64,000 bases of DNA from Granulicatella adiacens ATCC 49175 (GCF_025150565.1 NZ_CP102283.1:1612001-1676000), one strand, 5' to 3'. Shown: positions 21,870 through 30,529, counted from the first letter of the stretch. Notes: generated from the letters alone by a model not told the origin. A program made the numbers and translations.

Positions 21870-21894
21870 CAGTCTTCCTCCTTTATGTAAGTAT

Positions 21895-21924
21895 ATTCTA
21901 AAAAACATTTTGAGTCGTTGTCAA
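21895..21924 (-). promoter_or_regulatory. Promoter of glnRA
   Basis: Minus strand TTGACA (21919-21924), 18-bp spacer, TAGAAT (21895-21900). Confidence 0.75.
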
Positions 21925-21942
21925 AATCTGTCTTACCTCTTA

Positions 21943-21959
21943 TGTTAGATAATATAACA
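21943..21959 (-). promoter_or_regulatory. GlnR operator
   Basis: Minus strand TGTTATATTATCTAACA, an exact match to the GlnR/TnrA consensus TGTNA-N7-TNACA, 18 bp upstream of the -35 box of glnRA. Confidence 0.88.
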
Positions 21960-22201
21960 TGAATAATGGGGTATTGTCTCAGTTAAGCTTTCGCCAGCTG
22001 AGAAATACCCCATTTTATGTCAGATGTGCTGTTATCATTTTATCCATCAATCTTTACATAACGTGCACCTCCTTTGTTTATTTTTCATGATTTTCTTACT
22101 CTTTTTTGGTGGACTCACCTCATTTGTTAAAAAATGTTTCAATTACTTCTTTCGTCTTCATGTTCTGGTGGACCCACCCCTTTCAAGGTTCCTAGAAATG
22201 A
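21960..22201. other. Gene-poor gap with hairpins and an orphan ribosome site
   Basis: No confident gene. It contains a long hairpin with GGGGTATT/AATACCCC arms (21966-22016), two copies of GGTGRGTCCACC on the minus strand (22108-22119 and 22167-22178), and a perfect AGGAGG followed eight bases later by ATG-TAA (a start-stop pair, minus strand 22054-22059). A 23-codon basic reading frame (VSPPKKSKKIMKNKQRRC...) starting with GTG at about 22117 is possible but unsupported. Confidence 0.5.
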
Positions 22202-23755
22202 TTATCGGCCTTGTCTACCGCCTGGACCTCCTTGTCCTGGTTGTCCTCCACCAGGTCCACCTTGTCCAGGTCCTCCACCAACATTAACTGCTTGTTTTGA
22301 AGCTGTAGCCGTTGTTGTGTTTGAACCAACTTTAATCGTATATTTTTCGCCCTCTTTAATATCTTGGCTACTGATTAATACTGTTGAGAACGACTTAGAG
22401 GCTTTTAAGCTTGCGACAGTTTTCCCTGAAGAATCAACTACTTCAACGGTCGAGCCAGCCGTTCCTTGAATGCTTGCCATTAAGTAAGCTTGATTAGAGT
22501 CATTACCGAATCCCATCGTCATTTGTCCATTGTCGACAAAGAGTACCGTACCACCGTTTAATGTTGCGGTATCGTCATAGTCAAGAGCTCCATTTGCACC
22601 GCTTGTTGGACCATTAACAACGACTGTTCCGCCATTAATTTCAATTGATCCGTTAGCATCAAGACCGTCCCCTTCAGCGTCTACGGTTAAGGTTCCTCCG
22701 TCAATCACAATCTTCACATCACCTGCTTGCTCTAAGTTTTTCGCATTTGCGGCTTCAGATTTTACTTTCTTCGTTTGTTGACCTGGACCTTGCTCGTCAG
22801 AGGATTCTAACGTCCAATCTTTCGCGTTTAATCCATCGTCAGAAGATTTTACGGTAATCGTGCCACCGACTTGATGAATCAATCGAGCCTCAAGACCTTC
22901 TTCACTCTTTTGTACGTCAATTGTCGCGCCTTCATCGATGAGCAGCGTATTCGAAGCGTTAATTCCGTCGTCTCCAGCATTGACGGTGATATTCGTATTG
23001 ACTAAGTAAACATTTCCTAGCAATACATCATCCTCGTTATCTGAGTGAATGCCATCTTCATCGGCTGTTAAGTTTAGTGTCGCACCCGATACGTTCACGA
23101 AGTCATTCGCTGCAATTCCGTGTTTTTTGGCTGTTGTAGTGATGGTTGCATCTACAATGCGAATGCCGTCTTTCGATTTAATGGCATTACTTGCTGCGCC
23201 TGTGACGGTTAATGACCCTTTCCCGTTAATCGTTAAGTCACTATCGGAGTAGATGGCTCCTTTGACCGTTGATGTTGATTCATCGGCCACTTCATTTTTC
23301 GTTCCATCGGCTAGCGTTAAAATCACTTTTTTCGCCGTGTCCACTAATAATGGAGCTTCTGTATTCTTCAATGTTACGTTCTTAAAGACGATTTGTACTT
23401 CATCTTCCTTTCCCGCTGCCACTTTCAATTGAACTTTCGATGCCGTTCCTTCTACGATGTATGTTCCAGCTTTAGTGATTTCCACTGTGCTTCCATTCAC
23501 TGTTACCCCTTCACCTGAAGCGGTTGCCGTTGTCCCTTGCAACGAAATTTTTGAAGCGGTTGATTCATCGTAAGTTGCTGTTAAATCGGACGTTTCAAAA
23601 TAAGAAGTCGTCTGCTCCTTTGAAGTTGTAGATGTCTTAGTAGTAGTTTGCGCTTGTGCTTCTGCTTGGCTTAATACGCTTTGTGATCCGCAAGCAGCCA
23701 AACCTAGAGAGATAAATAATGTTGTTGTCAATAACCATTGTTTTTTATGTTCCAT
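22202..23755 (-). CDS. Surface lipoprotein with beta-helix carbohydrate-binding domain (Cthe_2159-like)
   Basis: 517 aa. Lipobox GLAACG (Cys about 22), a Gln/Thr-rich linker, then a long region of short repeating strands with Asp/Asn turns (for example DGIHSDNEDDV, DDGINASN, DDGLNAKD, GDGLDANG) typical of the Cthe_2159 (DUF4353) parallel beta-helix, a calcium-dependent acidic-polysaccharide binder in its founding member. The C-terminus (about 490-517) is a Gly/Pro/Gln-rich tail. Likely role: surface binding of an acidic glycan; this is inferred from the family. A CiaR-like direct repeat and -10 lie upstream (23790-23821). It resembles the lipoprotein at 27633-28994 in layout, and both share the promoter type. 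Confidence 0.8.
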   Translation of the reverse strand: MEHKKQWLLTTTLFISLGLAACGSQSVLSQAEAQAQTTTKTSTTSKEQTTSYFETSDLTATYDESTASKISLQGTTATASGEGVTVNGSTVEITKAGTYIVEGTASKVQLKVAAGKEDEVQIVFKNVTLKNTEAPLLVDTAKKVILTLADGTKNEVADESTSTVKGAIYSDSDLTINGKGSLTVTGAASNAIKSKDGIRIVDATITTTAKKHGIAANDFVNVSGATLNLTADEDGIHSDNEDDVLLGNVYLVNTNITVNAGDDGINASNTLLIDEGATIDVQKSEEGLEARLIHQVGGTITVKSSDDGLNAKDWTLESSDEQGPGQQTKKVKSEAANAKNLEQAGDVKIVIDGGTLTVDAEGDGLDANGSIEINGGTVVVNGPTSGANGALDYDDTATLNGGTVLFVDNGQMTMGFGNDSNQAYLMASIQGTAGSTVEVVDSSGKTVASLKASKSFSTVLISSQDIKEGEKYTIKVGSNTTTATASKQAVNVGGGPGQGGPGGGQPGQGGPGGRQGR

Positions 23756-23789
23756 CTCGTTCTCCTCGATTCCTTTTCTTGATGGTTTT

Positions 23790-23821
23790 AGTATACGAAG
23801 CGAACTTAAAATGAACTTAAA
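23790..23821 (-). promoter_or_regulatory. CiaR-like direct repeat and -10 box
   Basis: Minus strand TTTAAG-N5-TTTAAG (23805-23821), nine bases, then TATACT (23790-23795). Same architecture as at 29038-29069 and 32962-32993. TTTAAG-N5-TTTAAG is the established CiaR site in streptococci. Confidence 0.75.
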
Positions 23822-23825
23822 ACAA

Positions 23826-23853
23826 AAAAGAGGTGAGCAAATTCACCTCTTTG
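23826..23853 (-). terminator. Terminator after the membrane protein gene
   Basis: Stem AAGAGGTGA/TCACCTCTT followed by six T on the minus strand. The downstream CiaR-like promoter starts right after it. Confidence 0.8.
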
Positions 23854-23855
23854 TC

Positions 23856-24341
23856 TTATAATTTTGTTTCAATGTATAGTACTTTATCTTTTTTAACAGC
23901 CTTTTGCCAAGTGACATATCCACTTAAAGGAGCAATGAAGGTTATCCACAGATAGACTAAAACATACTGAAAAATTGTTCGAAACACTAAACTGATGAAC
24001 CCTCCAAATCGAATATATCCACTTAAAAAGTTATCGATATGTCCACCTTGATAACTCCAATAAGAATAATGCCAAAAAACAAATGACAAAACTCCTAACA
24101 GGAGCGAAACAATATTGCTTAATAAACCTGGCATAAACCCAGCTGTAATAGAAGACCAAATAATAGTAATTACAATACAGCAAAGGAGTCTGCGAATAAA
24201 GTATCTTTTTCTATATTCGGGAGTTAAATGATTTTGAATCGATTCCCAAATTCCGAAAATACTTTTATCATTTCCGCCTTCTCCACCAGGTAAAACATAT
24301 TGTTTTTCTTCTTTCACTTCATTATCAAATTCTTCTGCCAT
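23856..24341 (-). CDS. Hypothetical membrane protein
   Basis: 161 aa, not recognised. The N-terminus (about 1-50) is soluble, acidic, and has a Gly-rich turn (VLPGGEGGN). Three to four hydrophobic segments follow (about 52-90 and 108-150), so it is an integral membrane protein. The start ATG ending at 24341 has AGAGAGG upstream; the longer ORF would overlap the AAA+ gene. The gene follows the beta-helix/AAA+ gene by 25 bp and is probably its cotranscribed partner. Confidence 0.6.
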   Translation of the reverse strand: MAEEFDNEVKEEKQYVLPGGEGGNDKSIFGIWESIQNHLTPEYRKRYFIRRLLCCIVITIIWSSITAGFMPGLLSNIVSLLLGVLSFVFWHYSYWSYQGGHIDNFLSGYIRFGGFISLVFRTIFQYVLVYLWITFIAPLSGYVTWQKAVKKDKVLYIETKL

Positions 24342-24366
24342 CAGTACGCCTCTCTTTCTATTTTGA

Positions 24367-26265
24367 TTAGACCATACATTGTTTAATAATCGCATTTGGA
24401 ATATCATTTAAATCTTCCAATCCATTATCAAACATATAGACTGCTAATTTTCGTAAGATTTTTTCGTTTTGATTTCTTACCCATCGACCATTACTATGAT
24501 CATTGGTTTTTTCTAAATTATTTTCAATCAACGCTTTATACGCCTCTGCATCTACCGTATACCCATTTTTCGCAAGTTCATCCAACCCAATTTGCACAAG
24601 TTGTTCGTAAGTATAGTCCTCAAAAACAAAGGTATTTGGAATTCTGCTTCGAAGTCCTTCGTTCATTTCTAAAAATCTTTCCATATCTTTCGTATAGCCT
24701 GCAAAGATAATAACCAAATCTTCTCGATGATCTTCCATAAATTTCAAAATTTCGTTGATAGCTTCAATTCCAAAATCATTTTCACCACCTACCGCAAGCG
24801 TGTATGCTTCATCAATAAACAATACCCCGCCTAAAGCAGATTCTAAAATTTCTTTTGTTTTTTGAGCGGTATGACCAATATATTGTCCCACTAAATTACT
24901 TCTAGAAGTTTCAACATATTTACTAGAAGCAATAATGCCATTTTCATGTAATAATTGTCCCATTAATCGAGCGACCGTTGTTTTACCAGTTCCTGGATTC
25001 CCTAAGAATAATGAATGTAAGTTAAACCCTGAAGTCGCAAATCCTTTTTCCTTACGGATTTTATTCATTTTAGAAATAGCGATAAATTCCTTGACTTCAC
25101 TCTTCAAGTTCTCTAACCCTATCATTTCTTCTAATCTCTCACTGGCTGTTTTTTCACCATAATATTCTGTAGTCACTTCTCGATCATCAAACATTAATTG
25201 ATTATCACTGTCTAGTAAGATGTCTTGTTCTTCATTTGTCAAAATAGAGACGGTCTTTTCTGCAGATAGATGAGATCCACGTTCAATCTTAATATCTGGA
25301 TTTTTTTCAACCCCAATAGCAAGAAGCTTTAATTCTAGAGAACTTCTGTCACTTAGGAATAAATTCACCTTGCCATTATCTCGACCGCCAATAACTAAGG
25401 CATCCCCTGTTATTTGGGAACTCTCTGTCATCATAGCCGTCTCTACCACACAAAGTTGATTGTGAATCGTCGCTTTTGACCCTTTACTTTCAAAAGTGTT
25501 TACAACAGTCGAATCGATCGTCGCTTTCGAATTTTCTAAATAGAGAGCACTCGTATAATTTTCTAGCGCATGTAAATAAATGATTTTCGACTCTTTTGTA
25601 GAAATTTGCGAATCTCTACAAAGCACAATCGGGTAATCTTCAACCCGTCCCTGAGCAGAAACTGTTGAGTCGAGAATAGAGATATTGGAATTGTCGTTTG
25701 CAACAATGGCATTTTTACCTTCCACTTCTACCTTGGAATGTGCAATTTCTAAATCCGTATGCTCGAGAATGATATGTGAATACAAATCTGTTTGAGAAAA
25801 TTTTAATGTAGAATCTTTAGCGGCAATGCACGAAGCAGCTCTCACAAAAGAATCCTCTAAAGACAACTCTGACTCTTCAATAAAGCAAAGAGGATAAAGC
25901 TCTCCTTCCACTAGTTGATTTTCTATTAAAACATTTTTCGCATATACTTTTGCTTGATTGCATAAGTTTAGTGCATTGCTTTCTTCACGATTATCTCGAA
26001 TAATGATGTTTTCTAAATGCACCGTACAATTATCCACAAATATCGCACCCAAAATCTGTGGAAAACTATCTTCTCTTGATTTATTCATTTTCCCAATCAG
26101 AGAAATATTTTTATGAATAAATAAATCTAATCCTTCTAGGCAATAAGTATCTTCAATTTCAATAACATCGCCTTCATTAGCAGCTTCAAGGGCTGCTCCT
26201 AGTTCCCAAGTAGTTCTCTTAGAAAAAAACGATGAATTGTCTTTTCCCACTAAGAAAAATGCCAT
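24367..26265 (-). CDS. Beta-helix / AAA+ (CbbX-SpoVK-EccA type) fusion ATPase
   Basis: 632-aa two-part protein with no signal peptide, so cytoplasmic. Residues about 30-350 are a right-handed parallel beta-helix of short strands (SNISILDSTVS, SKATIDSTVV and so on). Residues about 375-632 are a complete CbbX/SpoVK-like AAA+ module: Walker A GNPGTGKT (422-429), Walker B VLFIDEA (481-487), an arginine-finger segment GLRSRIPNTF (537-546) and the family C-terminal GRWVRNQNEKI. Related AAA+ modules remodel Rubisco activase targets or serve type VII secretion (EccA). The beta-helix probably acts as a substrate- or scaffold-recognition domain; that is inference. It starts with a good GAGGTG site. The downstream neighbour is a small membrane protein. 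Confidence 0.78.
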   Translation of the reverse strand: MAFFLVGKDNSSFFSKRTTWELGAALEAANEGDVIEIEDTYCLEGLDLFIHKNISLIGKMNKSREDSFPQILGAIFVDNCTVHLENIIIRDNREESNALNLCNQAKVYAKNVLIENQLVEGELYPLCFIEESELSLEDSFVRAASCIAAKDSTLKFSQTDLYSHIILEHTDLEIAHSKVEVEGKNAIVANDNSNISILDSTVSAQGRVEDYPIVLCRDSQISTKESKIIYLHALENYTSALYLENSKATIDSTVVNTFESKGSKATIHNQLCVVETAMMTESSQITGDALVIGGRDNGKVNLFLSDRSSLELKLLAIGVEKNPDIKIERGSHLSAEKTVSILTNEEQDILLDSDNQLMFDDREVTTEYYGEKTASERLEEMIGLENLKSEVKEFIAISKMNKIRKEKGFATSGFNLHSLFLGNPGTGKTTVARLMGQLLHENGIIASSKYVETSRSNLVGQYIGHTAQKTKEILESALGGVLFIDEAYTLAVGGENDFGIEAINEILKFMEDHREDLVIIFAGYTKDMERFLEMNEGLRSRIPNTFVFEDYTYEQLVQIGLDELAKNGYTVDAEAYKALIENNLEKTNDHSNGRWVRNQNEKILRKLAVYMFDNGLEDLNDIPNAIIKQCMV

Positions 26266-26508
26266 AATTTCACCTCAGTCCATAATATGTCTTCAATAAC
26301 TATTCAAAATAGGCTTTACTTCAATAACTCTCTATAATCAACGAATCCCCTCTGTGCAATTAGCATACAGAAAGGGGATTGTCTCGTTTATTTTTAGTTT
26401 TCAATTCAGGCCACTACCGACAAAGAATAGCAATTTTATTTTTTGGTTACTTCTGAACTGTTCTCAAATAAACTAATCTCCCTTAAGAAGAGAAAGTCAT
26501 TCTACTTC
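26266..26508. other. Intergenic region with hairpin and 11-bp direct repeat
   Basis: Contains a hairpin AATCCCCT...AGGGGATT (26344-26380) without a clear T run. Nearer the AAA+ gene, on the minus strand, are two copies of AGTTATTGAAG separated by 17 bp. No gene or clear promoter seen. Confidence 0.5.
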
Positions 26509-27417
26509 TTAGTCTTTCTTTTGAAATAGTTTTTGATAATAGAAGTAAGAAGTAACAATCGCTGCTGCACAGGCAACAATATAGAATAATACTGCTAATT
26601 TAGATCCTGATTCAAAGCTGTTCACTAAAGACATCGCTTGTTTTGTCGCATGATTTGGATCTGTGAAAGCTTGCATCACAAGATTTGAAATAGATGTGTT
26701 CACTTTTCCATTAAACATATCTGTCATTGTACCGATAAGACTAATGAACCCTCCGCCTAAAAGGTGAGCTAAGTATACGCCAACGACCATTGCTAATGAA
26801 GTGACATTAACATTTGTCCACAAGTTTTTCTTAGATTTATTCGCCATAAATAAGAAATACGCTACAAAAACAGTTGCAATAATCGTTAAGAAGAACGTTA
26901 AACTGAAGTATAAGTTTAAGTTTTTCACTTTATTTGAAACTTCGTAAAAATCAACGGATGAAAGTGCATTTCCTTTTAAGGCATAGCCAAGACCATTAAG
27001 AACCACTAATCCAGAGAATAACGCAATAGCAACCGAAAAACCAAAGAAGATTTTTTCGAATAATGAATTTTTATTATAGCTTGCTACTGTATCCACTGCT
27101 TGACTCATCTTTTCTTTATTTTCTTCAGTGAATACTTTTTTGGCTGCTTCTTCCATTTTTTCTTTAGCAACACCCGCAACTTCTTTTGCTTTTTCAGTTG
27201 CTTCTCCTGCTTTTTCTTTTACGGTTTCTACAACTTCTTTAAAGTCTCCATCTGCTTCAGGATTCTTTGCCTCAGAAACTTCTTCTTTGGCTGTTTCTGC
27301 AACTTCCTTAACTTCTTCTGCAGTTTTTTCAGCAGCTTCTACTACTTCTTCTTTCACTTCTGTAGCTTTCTTTTCAACCGATTCTAATTCTACATTTTTA
27401 TTTTCGTTTTGATCCAT
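26509..27417 (-). CDS. Coiled-coil membrane protein, function unknown
   Basis: 302 aa. Residues about 1-110 are a highly charged Glu/Lys/Ala/Val helix of heptad type with repeats such as EKTAEEVKEVAETAKEEV, predicted to be a long apolipoprotein/LEA-like amphipathic helix. Residues about 130-300 contain four hydrophobic helices. No signal peptide, so the helix is probably on the cytoplasmic side. I do not recognise the family. The start ATG ending at 27417 has AGAGGTG upstream. An extended -10 (TGATAAAAT, minus strand) lies about 30 bp before it. Neighbours are the AAA+ fusion gene and the second beta-helix lipoprotein. Confidence 0.6.
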   Translation of the reverse strand: MDQNENKNVELESVEKKATEVKEEVVEAAEKTAEEVKEVAETAKEEVSEAKNPEADGDFKEVVETVKEKAGEATEKAKEVAGVAKEKMEEAAKKVFTEENKEKMSQAVDTVASYNKNSLFEKIFFGFSVAIALFSGLVVLNGLGYALKGNALSSVDFYEVSNKVKNLNLYFSLTFFLTIIATVFVAYFLFMANKSKKNLWTNVNVTSLAMVVGVYLAHLLGGGFISLIGTMTDMFNGKVNTSISNLVMQAFTDPNHATKQAMSLVNSFESGSKLAVLFYIVACAAAIVTSYFYYQKLFQKKD

Positions 27418-27577
27418 CAGAGCACCTCTTTTATACATTCTTTTAACAAATTTTATCACAATCTTCTGTTTTCTTCCACTTTCAAAAAACGCTTGAAAAA
27501 GTGTAAAGTCTTTTTTTAGAGACATCCTAAAAGGAATCATACAATACTATTTTGAAAAAAATGACCCACTCCAATGC

Positions 27578-27622
27578 AGAAAAAAAAGAAGAAGCTAGAC
27601 AATTGTCTAACTTCTTCAAGTT
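27578..27622 (-). terminator. Terminator after the second beta-helix lipoprotein
   Basis: Long stem GAAGAAGTTAGACA/TGTCTAGCTTCTTC followed by eight T on the minus strand. Confidence 0.85.
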
Positions 27623-27632
27623 TCGTTAAGTT

Positions 27633-28994
27633 TTATTTTAAGACGGTTCCATCGGCTAATGTAATCGTATATCCATTCAAGTTAATGGTTCCTTTGTTCG
27701 TTAAAGATGTAATTTTGACGTTTCCTGTCAACGTCCATGTCGCCCCCTCTTCTACTGTGATTACTGCATTATTGTCCACAGCAGTCCCTCCTTCAGCATT
27801 TTTTACGATATTGATGGTACCTGTAAAGTTTGTTCCTTTACCCATTGTAAAGTTCAAAGTAGAAACGGTATCAACCTCAATAGCCCCTGTTAATGTTTGG
27901 TTCGTTGTTGTTAATTCAACCTGACCACCATTGGCACCGGCTGTACCCCAGCCACGTGTCGCATCATTTCCTAAGACGGCAAGTAATCTGCCAGATGTAT
28001 CTTGATTTGTAATCGTTACGTCTTCTAAAGTGATAACGCTGTGTGTGTTCGTTACGTAGATTTGGTCTCCATTACGTCCTGTTAACGTGCCACCTTTCAT
28101 TGTGAAAGTAGCCGTTCCACTTTCAGCATCCCCTGACATTGATTGGTAAATCATCACATTATGTACATTGTTATCTGAAGAGCTACCTTCTGTTGAACTC
28201 ATATTCCCTGTAACATTTGTATTTTCTAATGTAATAGAGTTTTGACCTTCGATTACAAGTGCTTCTGAGTTCTCAGCGTTTAAAGTTGCATTTTTAACAG
28301 TGACATTTGCTGTAGAGTATACGGCTGGTGAGTTGTATCCTGTAGAAGTGTACGTTCCTTTGTCTACAACTACTGTACCACCACCACGGTCTGTACGAAT
28401 CGCTGCTGATGAATTCCCCGCGGTGTTCACCGTCAAGTTTGTAGCGTTCATTGTACCACCGCCAGTAGTTTGGATACCACCTGAGTTATCTTTTGTTGTT
28501 GTGATGGTTGTATCTGATACATTGACGGTTGTTCCTGAGCCGTAACTGAACACTCCGTTACCGTTTTGTGCGGTTGTATTTACAGTAGCGTTTTTAATCG
28601 TTACTGTCGCTCCATCGGTTGCTAAGAATCCTGCGTTCATTCCATAGAAGTCTCCGTTTTCTGTATTCGATGTCGCTCCGGCCGTTTTGTTAACCGTTAC
28701 GCCATCTAATGTGACTGTTGCTCCTGTCACACGAAGCGCATTTTCATCATCACCAGTAGATTCGTAAGTTTCTCCAGTTACTGTTGCATCTGTTGTTAAG
28801 TTTGTTGCTGCATCCCCTTGAGTCACTTGGTCACTTCCGCCAAACCCTTCTCCTCCAGGTTTAGCGGGAGGACTTTGCTGCGATTGTACTTGTGAAGTTT
28901 CAGTCGCTGTTTGTGCTTGTGTGTTTTGACATGCAACCAATGTAGTTGCAATGGTAATTGCGGATAGTAGAACAATTAATTTGTTTCTTCTCAT
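27633..28994 (-). CDS. Surface lipoprotein with right-handed beta-helix
   Basis: 453 aa. Signal with lipobox LVACQ (Cys about 22), a Gln/Thr/Ser-rich linker and a PGGEGFGG spacer. A beta-helix of about 15 turns then fills the rest, with repeated patterns such as TVTLDGVTVNKT, TVTIKNATVNTT and STITLENTNVTG. No catalytic motif is visible, so an adhesive or glycan-binding role is more likely than an enzyme. Rich in Thr and Asn with few aromatic residues. A CiaR-like box and -10 lie directly upstream, then the IS element. A paralogue in architecture, not clearly in sequence, of the lipoprotein at 22202-23755. Confidence 0.72.
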   Translation of the reverse strand: MRRNKLIVLLSAITIATTLVACQNTQAQTATETSQVQSQQSPPAKPGGEGFGGSDQVTQGDAATNLTTDATVTGETYESTGDDENALRVTGATVTLDGVTVNKTAGATSNTENGDFYGMNAGFLATDGATVTIKNATVNTTAQNGNGVFSYGSGTTVNVSDTTITTTKDNSGGIQTTGGGTMNATNLTVNTAGNSSAAIRTDRGGGTVVVDKGTYTSTGYNSPAVYSTANVTVKNATLNAENSEALVIEGQNSITLENTNVTGNMSSTEGSSSDNNVHNVMIYQSMSGDAESGTATFTMKGGTLTGRNGDQIYVTNTHSVITLEDVTITNQDTSGRLLAVLGNDATRGWGTAGANGGQVELTTTNQTLTGAIEVDTVSTLNFTMGKGTNFTGTINIVKNAEGGTAVDNNAVITVEEGATWTLTGNVKITSLTNKGTINLNGYTITLADGTVLK

Positions 28995-29037
28995 GTTAGT
29001 CCTCCTCGCTTCCTATCAACATCTTGTTGATGGTTCT

Positions 29038-29069
29038 ATCATAGCGAGCTTACTTAAAATGAACTTAAA
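29038..29069 (-). promoter_or_regulatory. CiaR-like direct repeat and -10 box
   Basis: Minus strand TTTAAG-N5-TTTAAG (29053-29069), nine bases, then TATGAT (29038-29043). The spacer TTCAT is identical to the copy at 23805-23821. Confidence 0.75.
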
Positions 29070-29106
29070 ACAAAAAAAGTTTTTCGAAAAAGTTTTTTCA
29101 AACTGA

Positions 29107-29128
29107 AAATTATCATATATGATAATTT
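29107..29128. repeat. 22-bp perfect palindrome left of the IS element
   Basis: Half-site AAATTATCATA followed by its exact complement. Four bases separate it from the IS terminus. A one-mismatch copy lies at the same distance from the other IS end (30560-30581). Confidence 0.7.
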
Positions 29129-29180
29129 GAAGTGCACCCCAAAAGTTAGACAGAAAATCTAACTTTTGGGGTGTTTTTTT

Positions 29181-29696
29181 ATGAAATTAACTTATGAGGA
29201 TAAAATTCAAATTTACGAACTCAGAAAATAAGGAGTTAGCTACGCACGCCTTGCGGATACGTTCGGTATAAATGCGAGAAATCTTGTCTATATGATTAAA
29301 TTGATTGATCGTTATGGTTTAGAGATAGTAAAAAGAGGGAAGAATATTTATTATCCTCCAGAAATAAAACAAGAAATGATTGATAAAGTCTTACATAAAG
29401 GTTTGAGTATAGAAAAAGTTTCTCTTGAATACGGTCTTCCAGGTCCTGCGATGCTTTATAACTGGCTCGCACAATACAAGAAAAATAAGTATACTATTGT
29501 TGAGAAAACAAGAGGGAGACTACTTAAGATGGGACGTAAGCCAAAGAAAAAACCAGAAGAGATGACAGAACTAGAACGCCTTCAGGCTGAAAATGAGTAT
29601 TTAAGAGCGGAGAATGCCATTCTAAAAAAGTTGAGAGAACTCCGCTTGAAGGAGGAAAAAGAGAAAGAAGAAAGGCACAGATTGTCAGAGAGTTAG
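29181..29696 (+). pseudogene. IS3 OrfA with an in-frame nonsense codon
   Basis: The reading frame begins at ATG 29181 (MKLTYEDKIQIYELRK), hits TAA at 29229-29231, then continues in frame with [12 protein letters not shown]..., which is the expected helix-turn-helix continuation. The rest (two HTH segments and a leucine-zipper-like coil, [19 protein letters not shown]) is intact to the stop at 29694-29696. An internal ATG at 29292 could give a truncated protein. OrfA normally provides DNA binding and the N-terminus of the frameshifted OrfAB transposase, so this copy is probably impaired unless the stop is read through. Confidence 0.8.
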
Positions 29697-30529
29697 TGCC
29701 AGAGTTTCCTTTAGATATTCTTCTAAAGATTATTAAACTTGCTCGTTCAACTTACTACTATCACTTAAAGCAGCTAAACCTAGAAGATAAGAATCAGGCC
29801 GTAAAAAACGAAATAGAAACTATTTATAACGAGCATAAAGGAAATTATGGCTATCGTCGTATTACTCTTGAACTTAGAAACCGTGGTTTCATCGTAAACC
29901 ATAAAAAGGTACAGCGCCTGATGAAAATGTTAGGTCTAAGGGCTCGTATTCGCAGAAAACGTAAGTACTCTTCTTATCATGGAACCGTTGGAAAGAGAGT
30001 TGGAAACATTATTCAACGCCAATTTGAAGCTTCAAAACCGATGGAAAAGTGCTATACAGACATTACGGAATTTTCTATCCCAACAAGTAACAAAAAACTA
30101 TATTTATCACCAATTTTAGATGGTTATAACAGCGAAATTATAGCTTATTCCCTTTCGTCTTCACCAAATTTAGACCAATTAAAAGATATGTTAAAACAAG
30201 CTTTTAGAGAAGAACAATACGAGAGTACTATTCTCCACAGTGATCAGGGATGGCAATATCAGCATGAGTTTTATCATAGTTTTTTAGAAGATAAGGGAAT
30301 TCAGCCATCTATGTCCCGTAAAGGTAATAGTACTGACAATGGCATGATGGAATCGTTCTTTGGCATTCTTAAATCAGAGATGTTTTATGGCTATGAGCAG
30401 ACATTTAAGTCTATAAAGGAACTTGAGGGGGCAATCGTCGACTATATTGATTATTACAACAACAAACGAATCAAAGTAAAATTAAAAGGACTTAGTCCTG
30501 TGCAATACAGAACTAAATCCTTTACTTAA
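29696..30529 (+). CDS. IS3-family transposase OrfB (DDE integrase core)
   Basis: 277 aa from GTG 29696. The frame is open further upstream ([13 protein letters not shown]), consistent with production as an OrfAB fusion by -1 frameshifting near the GGAAAAAG run at 29654-29661. The HTH_21 region (YNEHKGNYGYRRI) and the rve core are complete, with DDE residues in CYTDITEF, LHSDQGWQYQ and GMMESFFG. It is transcribed toward the two-component genes, which are on the opposite strand. Confidence 0.88.
   Translation: MPEFPLDILLKIIKLARSTYYYHLKQLNLEDKNQAVKNEIETIYNEHKGNYGYRRITLELRNRGFIVNHKKVQRLMKMLGLRARIRRKRKYSSYHGTVGKRVGNIIQRQFEASKPMEKCYTDITEFSIPTSNKKLYLSPILDGYNSEIIAYSLSSSPNLDQLKDMLKQAFREEQYESTILHSDQGWQYQHEFYHSFLEDKGIQPSMSRKGNSTDNGMMESFFGILKSEMFYGYEQTFKSIKELEGAIVDYIDYYNNKRIKVKLKGLSPVQYRTKSFT

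Noticed and set aside
24367-26265. Type VII secretion locus
   Set aside because: The AAA+ module resembles EccA, but no EssC/FtsK-type ATPase, WXG100 or EsaA genes are nearby.
27100-27412. Phe/Cys-rich and Ser-rich plus-strand ORFs
   Set aside because: Antisense to the Lys/Glu-rich helix of the coiled-coil protein; composition mirrors its codons.
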